Assembly (NCBI GenBank): GCA_023105745.1
Contig: JALGQZ010000001.1
Coordinates: 66,544,937 to 66,608,936, forward strand
DNA: 64,000 bases
Origin: Austropuccinia psidii
Taxonomy: Eukaryota; Basidiomycota; Pucciniomycetes; Pucciniales; Sphaerophragmiaceae
Direction of reading: 5' to 3'
Made by a program: the position numbers and the translations under genes. Positions 1 through 12,689 of this stretch are shown piece after piece; positions within the stretch are counted from its first letter, which is position 1; each line of letters opens with the position of its first letter. The notes beneath the pieces were generated by a model. The model had not been told where the DNA came from. It searched no databases and saw only the letters and a list, made by a program, of their open reading frames with translations.

Positions 1-159
1 GATATGGAAATATATAGCTTAATTATCTTTAAATATTGTATTTTTGGGACTTGCATCCAATAACTCTGAATTTTATCTCAACACTAACATCCTTTGAATC
101 AATAATAGGATCACATGGTGTGAGTAATTTCTTTGTGTGGTATTAAATGAGTAAGAACC

Positions 160-1960
160 TGGAGGGGAAATCATAGGTAGCTTTTTTTGAATTTCTAATA
201 GCTCCTGAAACTAAGGGTGACAAGGTGTATTGTTTTACCCTCTTCAAATATTGAATAAATATTCTTGGAGCTCACAAATAGAAGAAAAAATAAAGTATGT
301 ATCTTCAAAAATTAAAGAGAATTAATCCAGAAGCCTATGTAAGATCTATAAATCATTAATAATTTGGAAAATCTTAACAATCTGGTAATTTTCAGGTGAT
401 TACTTGAATCTCAGGGAGTATGGACGGTTTCGGACAGGTTTTTGGTGGATAGCAAGTTAAGATTGAAGGGAATACTATGTAAGTGAGGCTGAATTTGATC
501 TGATTGGGATTAAGTATAATTTGGGGTTTTCATATTTGATGAAGATAATTTGAGGCTAATATCAGTGTAAAAATGAATTCAAAGTGTGTTAATGGTGATA
601 TTTGGGATAAAATCCAAGATCAAAGTAATAAGAGTATGATTTTTAATAAAAATCTCTCTCAAAAATTGTAAATCTTCTTCAATATTGCTCCAATAAAATT
701 GGATACTGAGTAGCAATGAATCACCAGAGTTTTATTGAGCTTATCCAATGAGTATATAGACTTTTTTGAGAAATAATAGATTTACTCCTTGAAAATGATT
801 AATTAATTTTGGATTAATATTAAGAGCTCCATAGAAAAAGTAATCTATGGGGGGAGAGGTCCTCTACTTATACCTTTTGGAAAACCAGGGTTCCTCAATG
901 GGATTCATCCTCCTTCAGTTATTTTCTCCTTTGTTTGGTAGCAAAGACTCTCAAATTTATTTTTATATTGATTATTATTCAGGAAAAAAATAATGTGATT
1001 GTTTCAAAAATTCTTGAGGCATATTTTATGGTATTAAGATTTGTTGAAGGTGTGATCTGACCATGAATTCAACATTCAATCACCAAATTTCACAGCCTTG
1101 AGACATATTTGATAATAAGTAGTGTTTTTTCTGGAGGAGGTTATATAATGTATATTTCCATTGATCATCTTAGGATTATTATGGTATAAAATTTCCTTTC
1201 ACTAATGACATTATAGGGGTATTTTGGTCTCATTTTACCATATGAAAGTTATTTGGCTGTTCTGATACAAATTCAATTCATTTAAAATTGAAAACTCCCT
1301 GTCTCTTTCAGATATAATATTACAGTGTGTGGCTTATAAGCCTGATTATTGTCTTTCAATTTATATTGTATGAGATAATCGATATATTTAATATTAATAT
1401 ATAATGGGTCCTTAACTAATAATATGATTCTTTCTTTAGGATGCTGTCATGTCTGTTTATCTGAGGCCGTTCTTTTTACCGATTTGAATAAAGAACTAAA
1501 TAATGTATTCTTTTCCTTAACTGAATTTTTTTTATAAAACTTAAGCTTTTCTGTGTCATTTTTTTATTAAGTAAGGTGGATCTTAACATGTATTGTTTTG
1601 GGCCTGTGGCGGTGAATGAAACTGTATTTTGATTTGGGCTGCATCAATTTCTCCTTCAGGCGTCCCCGGTGAGCTCAATGTGTTATTCAAGAGCTAAGGA
1701 TCTTTTAACAAGATGAATGGGGATTATACTAGGCAGGTTTTATTTATGTATTGGATTGTGTGGTTTCCTTGAAATTGGGTATATTATTCATGTCTTGTTG
1801 TAGTTGTGTCCTTGAATATGGATTTGATGTTTCATACCTGTATGCGTAATTGAAAGCTTATGGGAATTGATGAAATTTTTACTGTATGAAGGCTTATGAA
1901 ATTAAAATTATGCATTAGTTTTCAGGGTATGACTAGATTCTTTGTGCTAAATATGGATGT
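160..1960. repeat. Left diverged long direct repeat (family D, LTR-like)
   Basis: This stretch can be aligned by eye, in the same orientation, with 4850-6750. Anchors include TTCTTGGAGCTCACA near 267 and 4951, TTGGGATAAAATCCAA near 602 and 5285, and a shared stretch around 845-935 and 5535-5620. The roughly 1.8-kb length and 4.7-kb offset fit a pair of old LTRs. Ends are approximate because divergence hides the TG/CA termini; bases 1-159 show nothing more. No open frame of note lies inside. Confidence 0.5.
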
Positions 1961-4849
1961 AATATTAGGCTTTTGGAGCGAGTGTGAGCTTGAGGATGAA
2001 GAAGGGTATGGGAAAATATAATGTAATGATGGCTCTGGAAAACGATTGGGACAATCTAGAAGAATGGGAAATATTAAATTGTTGCTATTACTTCATGGGA
2101 AAGGATTCTTCCACTAACACAGAGATGGCTTCCACCTTGGAAAAAAAGCCTAATATCACTGGAGTTCGTCGTCCTCAAGAACATTGCCTTCATTTACATG
2201 CCTGTGAATTCATATCACTGTCTTCCAAGACGTATTCATCGAAAGTAAGCCTATTGAGTACAAATTATTTCCAATAAGTTCAGAAGTATATCCAATTTAA
2301 AGAGATGCCTTTGAGAAAAAATGATGATGAGGATATTTTTGAAAAATATTCAAAACATAAGTGGTAAATTCTAACTAATCACATAATAATATTTATAGCT
2401 GGATTGAATCTTAGGAGAATATAGTCAGGAAATTTCAATTGAACCATAATGTATTAAAAAATAGGTTCTACACAAGGCTTGAATGAACCAGTAATGAATA
2501 CTCAAAAATCTTTTATCAATCATTCTTACCCAAATTGAATCAGAAACATCCAAAATTAAAGGTATCATAGTATTAATATCTTAATTATAATTCAATATTA
2601 TTAATCATTCTTGCTTCTATGTAGAGCCTAAGTAGACTGTCTAATTAGTTTGAAAAATTGGTTCTCATATCAGAATATCAAAAAAAACAGAGGTACACAA
2701 AAGTTAAGAGTTTTCATAGATCCCTAGAGCCTAAATTCATTCTGATTAGTAATCCAATCATAAGAAGAAATCTCATTTTAAAACAAATCAAATTTATGAA
2801 TAAATTGAAACTCTTAATCCAGCTTTATATGCCATCAAATGACAGAAATCCTTATTTTGTTACCGAAGAAAATTTGGAAACAATTGACATAATAAAAGCC
2901 ATATTTAATGTGATTGAGAAGGCTTGTAAAGAGCTTTAGAAGCACTCACTGTTCAAAGACATTGTGATTCCGATTTCCAATTATTTATATAAAATCTGCA
3001 TTGAGTGGTAATACAGTCTTGTTAATATTCTGAAAACAGCCATTAAAGATGGACTCTGAAGTAGAAGAAGGGTCTTGAGCTTGAATTTACCAAATAAATC
3101 AAATATTTCTAGCTTTATGAATCAAGTTCATAGGAAACAGAGTCTCAAAGAGAATCAGGGTGCCTGATGAGAGGTGGGAAGAATGAACTGAGAAATAAAT
3201 GGTTGAGTATTATTTTATGAAAAGAGAATATGATGATAAAGATGAGTCTGATAGAATTTAAGAAAGGAAAATCCTCAATGAAAAAAGCAAAAGTAAAGAT
3301 ATGGGGAAAAAAAATCATTATGGAAGATTCAAACCACAAAAAAATGTTTTTTAATTTTAAGGAAGGGAAAATCCATGCTTACGTATTAAAAACCACTATT
3401 AAAGAGAGGAAGGTATGGATTTGTTGGACTGTTGGAACCTTATTAATGTCATTAATGTATTTCAGAATGATACAATAGCTATAATATGTTATTTCAAAGT
3501 GTCAAACTTTATGAGTTAATACACCACTTTGGGGACATATAGCCTTACAATACCTTTCCATGACATCTTATTTGGCCTTTGTGAAAAAGATTGTTTCAAA
3601 TTTCCTGCAGCTATGAGCTCTAGATAATTTTTTAATTCAAAAACTTCTTCATGGATGGATGAATTGGGATGATGGTTCATCTCTCAAAGGTCTGAGACAA
3701 AATTCTGTCTTACAATACATCTTAGCTATCTAGTCTGAATTTTTACCTATCTCAGCTATTGTTACATGAAACCTTCATAATTAACCCATGTATTATTAAA
3801 TAGAACCTTTATAATTATAAAATTATTATATATAAATCCAATTTTAAGGCCTTTCATTGAATAATGAGTAAACATCATTTTCTCCTTTATAGAAATTTGA
3901 GTGTTATTGAATAAAAATTAAGCTATGAAATTTTATTAAAATGAGATTTGAGGCTACTTCTTGACAAATAGAAATAAATTTCATTATAATCATTGAGGAA
4001 GGGTCACTCAACAAAGTAAGTGCTATCAAAATATATACTTACCCCACCTCTTTTAATTCAGTTGAAGCTTATTTGGTGAATAATGATAATAATTAATTAT
4101 AATTAAATTTTTGAATTCAGTACAGCACTTGGGGTGTGGGATTTGTTTAAGTTTGTTTTAAATTTGGAGTGTCTGAATGTATATTTTTAACTCCATCTAT
4201 ATACCTTTTAGGTATCACAAAAAGGATATTAACTACAAGAAAATGGAGGTAGATTCAGCTAGGAGTAAGGAGAATTTCTTTGATACCTGTCATAGGGAAA
4301 GAAAAATTATTAAAAGAAACATTACATATAATAATAGACTTAAAAGGTGAGGAGCTATGCTTAATTGACTTCAATAATCATAATTTAGAAAAACTAACCA
4401 AAATTATACCAAGCTAGCCATCTTGGGGATATACCAGTATATGTGAACACCTGAGGGATGATAACTGAGATTTAATTCAATATCTTGTATTGAGTTTGTG
4501 TCATGGGCCAGTTGCTTTCTTGATGAATTTATTTCCTGTCTGAAGTAACAATAAAACATTTCTGTATTTGAATATACTTATGGAGGATTATTAATTGACA
4601 CAGAAAGTATGGGACTTTTCAGAACGAACTATTGAGATAGGCTTGATAAATTTAATTTATGGGCAAATCTAGAGAGTGAATATCTAAAAAAAGGTTCTAT
4701 AGAAATACAAAAAAATCAACTGCAATTAAATAACCCCTCCCCCTTCAGTGATTCACCAATCAAAAGCAGGAAATAACCCACTCCTTTGGTGAGACCCTGA
4801 TAAAGGGGGAAAAAGTGAAAAGGAAAGTTTTCATTGATAAATATGAACT
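1961..4849. mobile_element. Core between the family D repeats, no recognisable pol
   Basis: About 2.9 kb between the two long repeats. Only short open frames occur, for example plus-strand frames at 2658-2939 (lysine-rich, about 90 residues) and 3230-3478 (82 residues from an ATG). I recognise no zinc knuckle, protease DTG, RT YxDD or integrase triad. It may be the remnant of a Gag-only or non-autonomous LTR element, or an autonomous one whose pol was deleted. The purine-rich tract AAAGGGGGAAAAAG at about 4802-4815, just before the right repeat, could be an old polypurine tract, but this is weak. Confidence 0.35.
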
Positions 4850-6750
4850 AGTATATTCAGCTTCTATAATGGGCTTTATTTTTTAAGAAAAACTGTAAAC
4901 AGGGGTACCAAGGTGCATTGTCTTCCTCTCCCAATACACAAAAAAAATCTTCTTGGAGCTCACAGAACAAAATGAAATTGAGTTTGTCGCTTTAAAACTA
5001 GAGATTTATCAATAATTAAGTCTCTATTAGACCTAGGAACTACTACCAATATGAAATATATCAATACCTTTTGTGACCGGGAATTCATAAAATAGATTTT
5101 GAGCTAAGTGTGAGATCTTTGGTAGGGATAAATACTGTATTCTAAGCCAAGGTTGAAAGCAACATAGTAGGAAAGAAGCTTAACTTGTTATGTTTTTGAT
5201 ACAATATTCCCTCAGGGTTTTTGATTTCTTATAATGATAATGTAAAGATATTCAAAGGGCAAAGATGAGTGAATGATGAGTTGAAAGTAATACTTGGGAT
5301 AAAATCCAATATGAAGATCATCATACTATATATTTTTATAAAAGAATATTTCAAGTAATGAAAATATTCTTCATTTATACTTTACCAATGCGCTGGGCTA
5401 CTAGGTAACAATCAGTAATAAAAATTCTACTGAGATTAGCTTCTGGTTAACAAAAATGTCTAAAAATATACTAGACTTTGTCCTAGGAAAGAGATTGATT
5501 CAAGTACAATTTTTATCCATAGTGTGGTTAGGAAAAGGGAATTTTGGGAGAGAGGTTGTCTATTAATAAATTTTGGGAACCAAGGATCCCTCCATGGAAG
5601 CTCTCCTCCTTCAATAATATTGACCATTTATGAGTCGGAAAAATCATTGATTACATTTTTATAGTGATTGTTTGCTTATTAAGTGGCTCATATGATGGAT
5701 TATTCACAGCCTCGAGGTTTAATTTATGATTTTAAATCGCCTCAAACGCTCAATTTGACCAGGTATTTACCCTTTAAACACAGAATCTCACATTCTTGAG
5801 ACATATTTTCTGTTCATTATTCCCAAAAAAGGTTCCATCTCTTAGTGTATTTTAACTTTACCCAGATTATTTCACAGCCTTTTTCATTATTTTTTCAATG
5901 GTTTAATCTTACTGGCCTATTTTACTATATTCCTGTGCAGTGTGGTCATATGGTGATATTTCTTGCACATCCTTGAGATGAGCTTTCTGGTCCAGATTTT
6001 ATTTCCTTGTATCTAGTGAGAGATTTATTCTTGTGAATTTATACAATTTTCCGGTACTGTGGATATTCCTAATATGTATTTAATCTTTTCTCAGTTGATA
6101 ATTGTTTTTTCAAATTGAAATTACAGGGTGTGGATGTTTAAACCGGCTTTGATGCTTTGAATTTAATTTTAGAAGGTGACCAATTTGAGTACCTAAATCT
6201 TGGAGGAGGATTTAAAATTTCTTCCCGCAATTTTCTTTATAGATTACAGAAAATTCCAAATGATTTTTGATTTTCCGTTTATTTCTTTTTAAGCTCATTT
6301 GATCTTGGCTGTGTCATTTATTAATAAATCAAGATGGAATATAATACCAATTCTTGATGGTATGTGATTGTGAATTCAATTGCAAACCCATCTGATCTGT
6401 ATAGATTACCTCTGAAGTAGAATGAGATTTACTGAATACTTTAATCAAGCGTTGAGGGTTTAATCAGAATATGAATGCAAAATTTAACAGTTGAATTTCC
6501 TGTATATATTGAGGTAAGGGCATGTTTATTTTAAATTGAGGATATTATTTAGTTTTTGTTGTGATTGGCGTTTTTTTTCAAATGAGTTTTTTATTGTCTC
6601 TTCATATATTCAATAGACCTTTTTTAGAGATCCATAAAACTTTTAACTTTTGTAAACCTATGTAATTGAAGACTTGGGGTAAGCTGGACAATAAAACTGT
6701 ATTTTTTATGTTTGATGTATGATTTACTTATGTATTTTGAAATTATTGCA
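4850..6750. repeat. Right diverged long direct repeat (family D, LTR-like)
   Basis: Partner of 160-1960, in the same orientation, aligned over most of its length despite many substitutions and indels. The last alignable part is around CCTATGTAATTGAAGACTT at 6657-6675, matching the region near 1840-1860. Both ends are estimates. Confidence 0.5.
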
Positions 6751-7446
6751 ACATTGCGCCTCAAAAAAGGTATCTTATACCAAAATCTTACTAAGGTCTT
6801 TCAGGATGTGAAAACTAACTGGAATGGTTATTTCTTATGATTTTAATCAATAAACCATATTCTTCTTCGACTTTTTTAGCATAAGAAATCATATATATTC
6901 TATTTTCTTTTCAAAGGCAAGCCTTTTTGATCTATTTTTTCACCAATTCAGGTGTCAAAATTGAATAAAGCAAATTATGTCTAATAGACCTATAAATTAA
7001 TACCATTTTGTAATAGAAATTTGGATGAAATTTATGTCTTCTCTTTTCAAAATCCCAGTTGAAATTTCTGAGTCTGTTTTTTTAAGCAGGGGAAAATATC
7101 AAAAATCTTAGAGTTCAATTTTGGTTTTCCATTGATTCTTTTTATAAATGATAAGAACAAAAAAACCTGTATCTTAGACTCTCAATCCCAAACCTTTCAT
7201 AATTTCAACACTAAAATTGAGGGAATATTCATTCTTCCTTCTGTTGTTATTTTTATAAATAAGGAAGAAATGGAATTTCATTTTTAGGAGTCTTCAATTA
7301 TAAAATGTAAAATAATTAACAATTTGAAAACTCAAATTTTAAAAGACTTCAAACTATTTTCTTTAAATTATTCTTTGAATCAATGATAACATTCAGAATA
7401 CTTCTGTTTTTATGATGATTTTAGAATACACTCTTTCCAATTTCCA
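6751..7446. other. AT-rich spacer, nothing recognised
   Basis: AT-rich sequence between the family D element and the 5' LTR of element A. No ORF of note, no RNA gene and no clear repeat seen. Confidence 0.5.
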
Positions 7447-9377
7447 ATTAGAGGTTAAGTTTAGCAAAAGACAATAGAAATGTATAGGCCACAATTAATA
7501 TTGAAATGATTCCAGAATTATGAATAACCCATATATCATGAATATATTTAAAATTCATAATTTTTTATTCTAAAAAAGATGAATATCTTTTTTTGAGTAA
7601 GTAGATCCATGGATTTGAGGCCAGATTTTAATTCTACACAAAGGTTTACCTAGTGTAGCTCAATAAAGTGAATAAACTGAATTTAACTGTATGAGGTGGT
7701 AATATGGGAAATATTTCAACACCACATAAAATAATTATGAAAATTTTTGTATTTCTTAATTTCATGCCAAAGTAATGGGAATGTGAGAGAATCCTATTTT
7801 AAATATGGAATGAGAATATTTCTATGCATGTTTGTGGCACTGAAAATCAATTTATCCATTCATAAATTTTTGATATACCCATAGTGGATATGAGTCTTGA
7901 AGCCTGAATTACTATTTTTGATGATAAAATAGCTAAGGGAGACAAAAGACATCAAAGAGAGACAGAATACACAATTTCTGAGGCCTCTGCAGTGTGGTAA
8001 GCTCCAAAGCTTGGACCTATGGATGAGATTAGCACAATTGGTCTGCTAAAAGCTTTTGGGAACTGGGTTACCAAGTTAAATTCTCATTAAATCATGAGAA
8101 AGAAAATAAGCTGCTATTTTGATGTGACAAGGAGGTAATGAGAAATTACAGCTCCTGTACAAATGTCCATTAGTATGATTTCCCAAGGATAAATCAAAAA
8201 ACAGTAATTAAAAACCTTTTTTTACTAGTATGCATTAATTTATCTCATGGCAAAAAGCTGTAACTGTGCTATTTGCTTTTCTAGGTAGAAATGAGGTAAA
8301 CACTCCAAAAATTGACTAAGATCATAATTATTGATGAATACTTCTGAAAATTTCAGGAAAAATGGAGAAAGGAATATTCCATACTAAAACCAAAAAATTA
8401 TGAATTTGCAATTCAAATTAATTATTTCACTTACAGTCCATTTTTGATGATTTCATGTGAAACACTGAATCTTCATAAATTCACAGAAAATCCAATGTGT
8501 GATGAGATTTCCCATAACATAGATATATTTGAGAAATAAATATTTATTTTTTAATTAAAGGATATTTAAAGTTTTTACTTCTTTATTCCACAACCATAAA
8601 TGGGTTTCTAGTCACCTAAAATGATTTAATTATGTAATTAGGATAATCTTACATCACAACGAGTGATGTAATAAATAGGCAAATGGGGATAACTGGTTTC
8701 ACACTCTTTGAGTTTTCAGTTTTCTCCATGACAACCCTCTGTGAGCTGTTTTTGAACTGAAAGAGGCCCCCTCTTTCTGTTTTTCCAAATCATCTTATCA
8801 TTCAATCATATCATTAGTACCAACAAGTAAGTATTAGTTAGATATTATTCTTAGGTGCTTTCATTATTCCAGAATGAATTAGAAAGATTTTGAATCACAG
8901 AAATATACTATTATTAATATTGTTTAGCTGTTATATTCATGTATTAATGTTATAAATCAACTTTGATCCTTTAAATCCACAAATAATCCATCAAATAACT
9001 CTACCAATCATTTTCAAGGTATTATTCAAGTATTAGTGAGTGTTTTATCCTAATTATTAAATTTTTTCTCTAGTGGGTTTTTTTAAAGAATTATAATTAT
9101 GATTATTATTTTAAATGATAATTACCATAAAACAAAATAATTTTATATGATTTTAATAAATAAGTTTTATTATTAATACTTCCTGCAATTGATTTTAGGA
9201 GACAGCTACCGCTTACTATTATAATCAACAGTAGTGTATAAAAAGTAAAAGAAATGATTATGAAATTAATTCTTGATTTGTGGTTAGAATAAATTCTTTT
9301 ATTATATTTCATAGAAACAGTTGCAGTACTCTAGAGTAATAGTAATATTATCCAGAGGTTCATGGAAAAATCATACA
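7447..9377 (+). repeat. Element A 5' LTR
   Basis: Aligns with 34922-36829. Shared landmarks include ACAATTAATAT (7491 and 34961), a TATGAGGTGGTAATATGG block (about 7690 and 35160), the block around TCATTCAATCATATCATTAGTACC (about 8800 and 36250), and TTTTATTATATTTCATA near the end. The right end is fixed by ATACA followed by a PBS-like sequence; the left end is eroded and placed by alignment. Sense-strand ORFs inside are not credible. Confidence 0.75.
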
Positions 9378-9395
9378 TTTAGGGGCCTGGACATG
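9378..9395 (+). other. Element A primer-binding-site-like sequence
   Basis: TTTAGGGGCCTGGACATG follows the LTR end. It aligns with TTTGGGTGCCCAGCCATG of element B (minus strand, before 24381) and TTTGGGGGCTCAATAATG of element C (53405). In B a TGG, as expected opposite the tRNA CCA end, begins one base inside the shared TT; in A it has mutated. Confidence 0.45.
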
Positions 9396-9850
9396 TTTTT
9401 TGAACCTTGAACCCTTAATTAATCTATTTTTAAGCTCTAAAGCATCTTAATTAAGTAATTATTTCCTTAATTTTAAAGTTAAATTGTTTCTATTTCTGAA
9501 ATTTTCTTGGATTTCTTTTTCATTTAACTTTATATTGTTTTACACATGGCTTTTTCACATCCAAAAACTTACAAAATTCTTCATTGAGTTACTCTGAATT
9601 AATTTTTGATTTAAAATGTTAAATTGGAATTTCTTTAACATAAAAAAAACAAAATTTCACAAAATGTTAAACAATATTTTAAAGATTAAAAAATACTCTT
9701 TTCTCTTTGATAGATTTTCTCTAGTGTCTTTAATTAAAAATATTTAATCTGGTAATAAGCTCAGTAAGAGGTATATTACCAGTCCAGAATCTTCAGTTGC
9801 ACAATCTGAAGAGAGTATTGAAGTGAAAATTTTTAAAAGAGGCACTTTGT

Positions 9851-10700
9851 TTAAAGAAGAGTTATCTCAATAACCACCAAAAGGTGTTCGTTCCTTGTAT
9901 TTGTTCTCAATATCTTCTGAAATTGACATGAAAACGGTGCATACCAGAAATGGAAGAGACTATTAAGTCTAACCAGATAGATTTGGACAAGGAAGATGCC
10001 AGAACATTGCCAGACCTGGAAGACTATCCTCAAGAAAGACACATTTGGAGGATGCCGGAGTTTCTCCTATTCCTCCAGGTCTGTATCAAAAAACTTTGAC
10101 ATTAACTCTGAGCCTGAATTGATTAAAGGTAATGTTTTAAGAGTAGAACCACTTCCAAGTGGCAGAAATAGAAATATATCAGTCCCAGTAAAAAAGCTGG
10201 TACAGAGAATCCAATGAGGAAGAGTGGGAAATATGCCCAAGCCTTTGGCAGGGGGCCACAAACTCCTACTTACACATCAAGAGTTTTCTGGGTCAGGGGA
10301 AGACCATAGAGCTCTTAGGAGGATGGAGCCCATTTCCTTGAAAAGATAAGGTCAAAAAGATCAAGAATTGGCCTAAGAACCACATTCTCTTATCCATAGA
10401 CCAGAAGAAGGAGTTGGAAATGACCCCAGCTTTGGAGAAAGAAGGACAAGTGGTGTCTACCAGCTCCAGCAATGTCCAAAGACCACCCCAAAAGACCTCA
10501 TAAGAAGCTTAAAGGTCGCAAGAACCATCAGGGAAAGGGAAAAGGCAAAGGAAATTGGCACAGACCTTACCCACAAGAGTATGGGATCCCCAAGTTGGAA
10601 CCTTCAGCCATGGATAGTGTTTTCAATATGGCCAGAAATCTTATGGAATTCACAGCCAAAGAGAAGGAAAGGATGAAAAGGACGTTTCCACACAAATAAT
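9851..10700 (+). pseudogene. Element A Gag N-terminal region, decayed
   Basis: Fragments in more than one frame. The last piece (10472-10699) is a basic protein segment with GKGKGKG, ending in a helix with the pattern AMDSVFNMARNLMEF. The corresponding part of element C (54400-54530) has AMENVFQMARAMMEM, so this is the same Gag segment. Upstream frames at 9851-10220 are broken. About 470 bases between the PBS and 9851 hold no recognisable gene. Confidence 0.55.
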
Positions 10701-10707
10701 AGATTAA

Positions 10708-12624
10708 ATGAGATTTTTTAAATATAGTATTGATGTAGAACTTGGTAGATTTGATGCAAAATTATATAAAATAACATCAGATATTAATGACTTAAAAACA
10801 AATGACAGAATTTCTTCTGATTGGAATAAATTAACAACCTCCAGACTTGAATCAGTTTCCAATACATGTGACAGAATTGAGAGTAAATATCAGGTCCATG
10901 ATAATGGAATGGAAGATCTTTCCATTACAGACATTAATGACCAGCTTAAAATACCAAAAAATCATGTTTTAGAAATAGTTGATAATACCAATCTTTTTGC
11001 CACACACTTAGCAAGAAGTGAAAGTGAAAGGCAGAAATTAAAAGATGAAATAATTGCACATGTGGAACAAATTCATAAGAATTATGAACCAAATTCACAT
11101 ATTCCCAGAAATTCCACAACGTTTACTGAAGAGAAACTTTCTGTGAAAGGAAGTTTTACCCCTTTTCTAGGAGAAAACACAATATCTGCAAAAGATATTC
11201 CCAAAATAGAAGAATGGCCAAAATTCTCTGGTGAAGGTGAAAATAATAATATTGAGTTCATCAGAACAATTGATATGTTTCAAGAAGATTTTCATATACC
11301 TGATGAAACTGTAGTGTGTAAATTGCGCTCTTTGTTTACCAGAAATTCAATGAGATGGTATCAAAAAGTGAGACAAGAACATGGAAAAAATGATTGGTCT
11401 TGGTGAAAATCTGAAATAATCTCCAAGTGGGCCAATAATTCTTTGAGGTTTAAAATGGAAAATGCTTTTGAAAGTGCTATTTTTAACTCAGAAAAAGATA
11501 AACCACTTAGGTGGTTCCTCAAACAGAAAGACAGATTATCTGCTTTACACCCAGATATGTCTGACCCAATTATTAATATGAAAATATTAAGAAGATGTGG
11601 AGGAGAACTAGAACATGCTATCAAGTGTGGATGTGTAGAACCATTTTCAGCAGAAGACTACATTAATGCCATGTAAGATATTATTACTAGGACAAGAATT
11701 GGTAAACCCTGGATTAGAAAACCTATGGAATCCAAAATGATCCTGAATATTTCCAGAGAAGATAAGAAACATATCTTGAAGTGTCATAAATGTGGAATAA
11801 CCTCACATTTAGCCACTAATTGCATCAAAAAGACTAAAATAAATGAAGTTCAAGTAATTGAAGAGGCTCAGTGTGCTGAAGAGAAAGAAGAATCTGACCA
11901 AGATACGGCAGTTTCTGAATACACACCAGTAGAGGACTATTCTATTTAGAAAATTACATCTTTCTATGAAGTCACTGAAGTCAATACTCACTTTCCACAA
12001 TATAGTGAAGATTGCTGTGACCTGATAAATATCCAGGAGGCCAGAATGTGTAAGACTAAACCTTCTAGAGGCAATGTTTACACTTCTACAGCATGTTGTA
12101 TCAAATAAATATTGATAAATGATGTAGAAGACAGGTTTAATTTGGACACAGGAGAATTTTGCACTTGTATAGGCATAGAATACCTTCAAGGCATACTATC
12201 CCAATAGAAAAACCATCTATTACCAATAGAAGGTGTGAAATTCAGTAGTGCAAGTAAAAATATGTACCCTTTGGGAATATTAGACACCAACCTGATATTT
12301 ATACACCCTTAAGGAAGTTTGAGAGTGAAGAAAGAGATAGTAATAATAGAAAATTGTACTCCTCAACATATCATCCTTGGAAATAAATACTTAAACATGT
12401 ATGGTATTGGCATAAATAGCCATGGAGATAGATATTTTACAATTGGAGAGAACAAGAGACAAAAATTTTCTTTATCCAATATTCCCAAACAAATATCTGT
12501 GGTATCTTCAGATGAAAGGACAAATAAAGAGGAATTTGTGTCAAATCAACTTGGTGAAGCACAAATTAATCTAAGACTATTACCCAAAGTGAGACAAGAG
12601 CTTATTAATGTGTTATACACATAA
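10708..12624 (+). pseudogene. Element A Gag and aspartic protease, one frame with stops
   Basis: A single plus-strand frame runs about 1.9 kb with no frameshift, interrupted by stops at 11404, 11674, 11947, near 12106, near 12205 and near 12310. The first 150 residues are polar and helical, coiled-coil-like. A conserved Gag core starts with EEWPKFSGEGE (about 11208) and continues through WYQKVRQEHG and a CGGELEHA box (about 11596). A CX2CX4HX4C zinc knuckle (CHKCGITSHLATNC) lies at 11782-11823. The protease active site is LDTGEF, with Asp at 12145-12147, and the ILGNKYLNMYG segment (about 12379) resembles the protease C-terminal part. Stops such as TGG to TGA at 11404 look like point mutations. 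Confidence 0.8.
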
Positions 12625-12689
12625 AAATTCTTTTGCTTCAGATAATGAAACATTAGGAACTATTAGAGGGAATTAAGTTGATATTACCC

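Noticed and set aside
3480..4250. Possible Ty1/copia-like Pol in the family D interior
   Set aside because: A few suggestive residues (PLWGHIAL) but no integrase or RT motif could be followed in any frame.
11809..12189. Minus-strand frame of 126 codons
   Set aside because: Shadow of element A gag-pro on the plus strand, which has a zinc knuckle and DTG motif.
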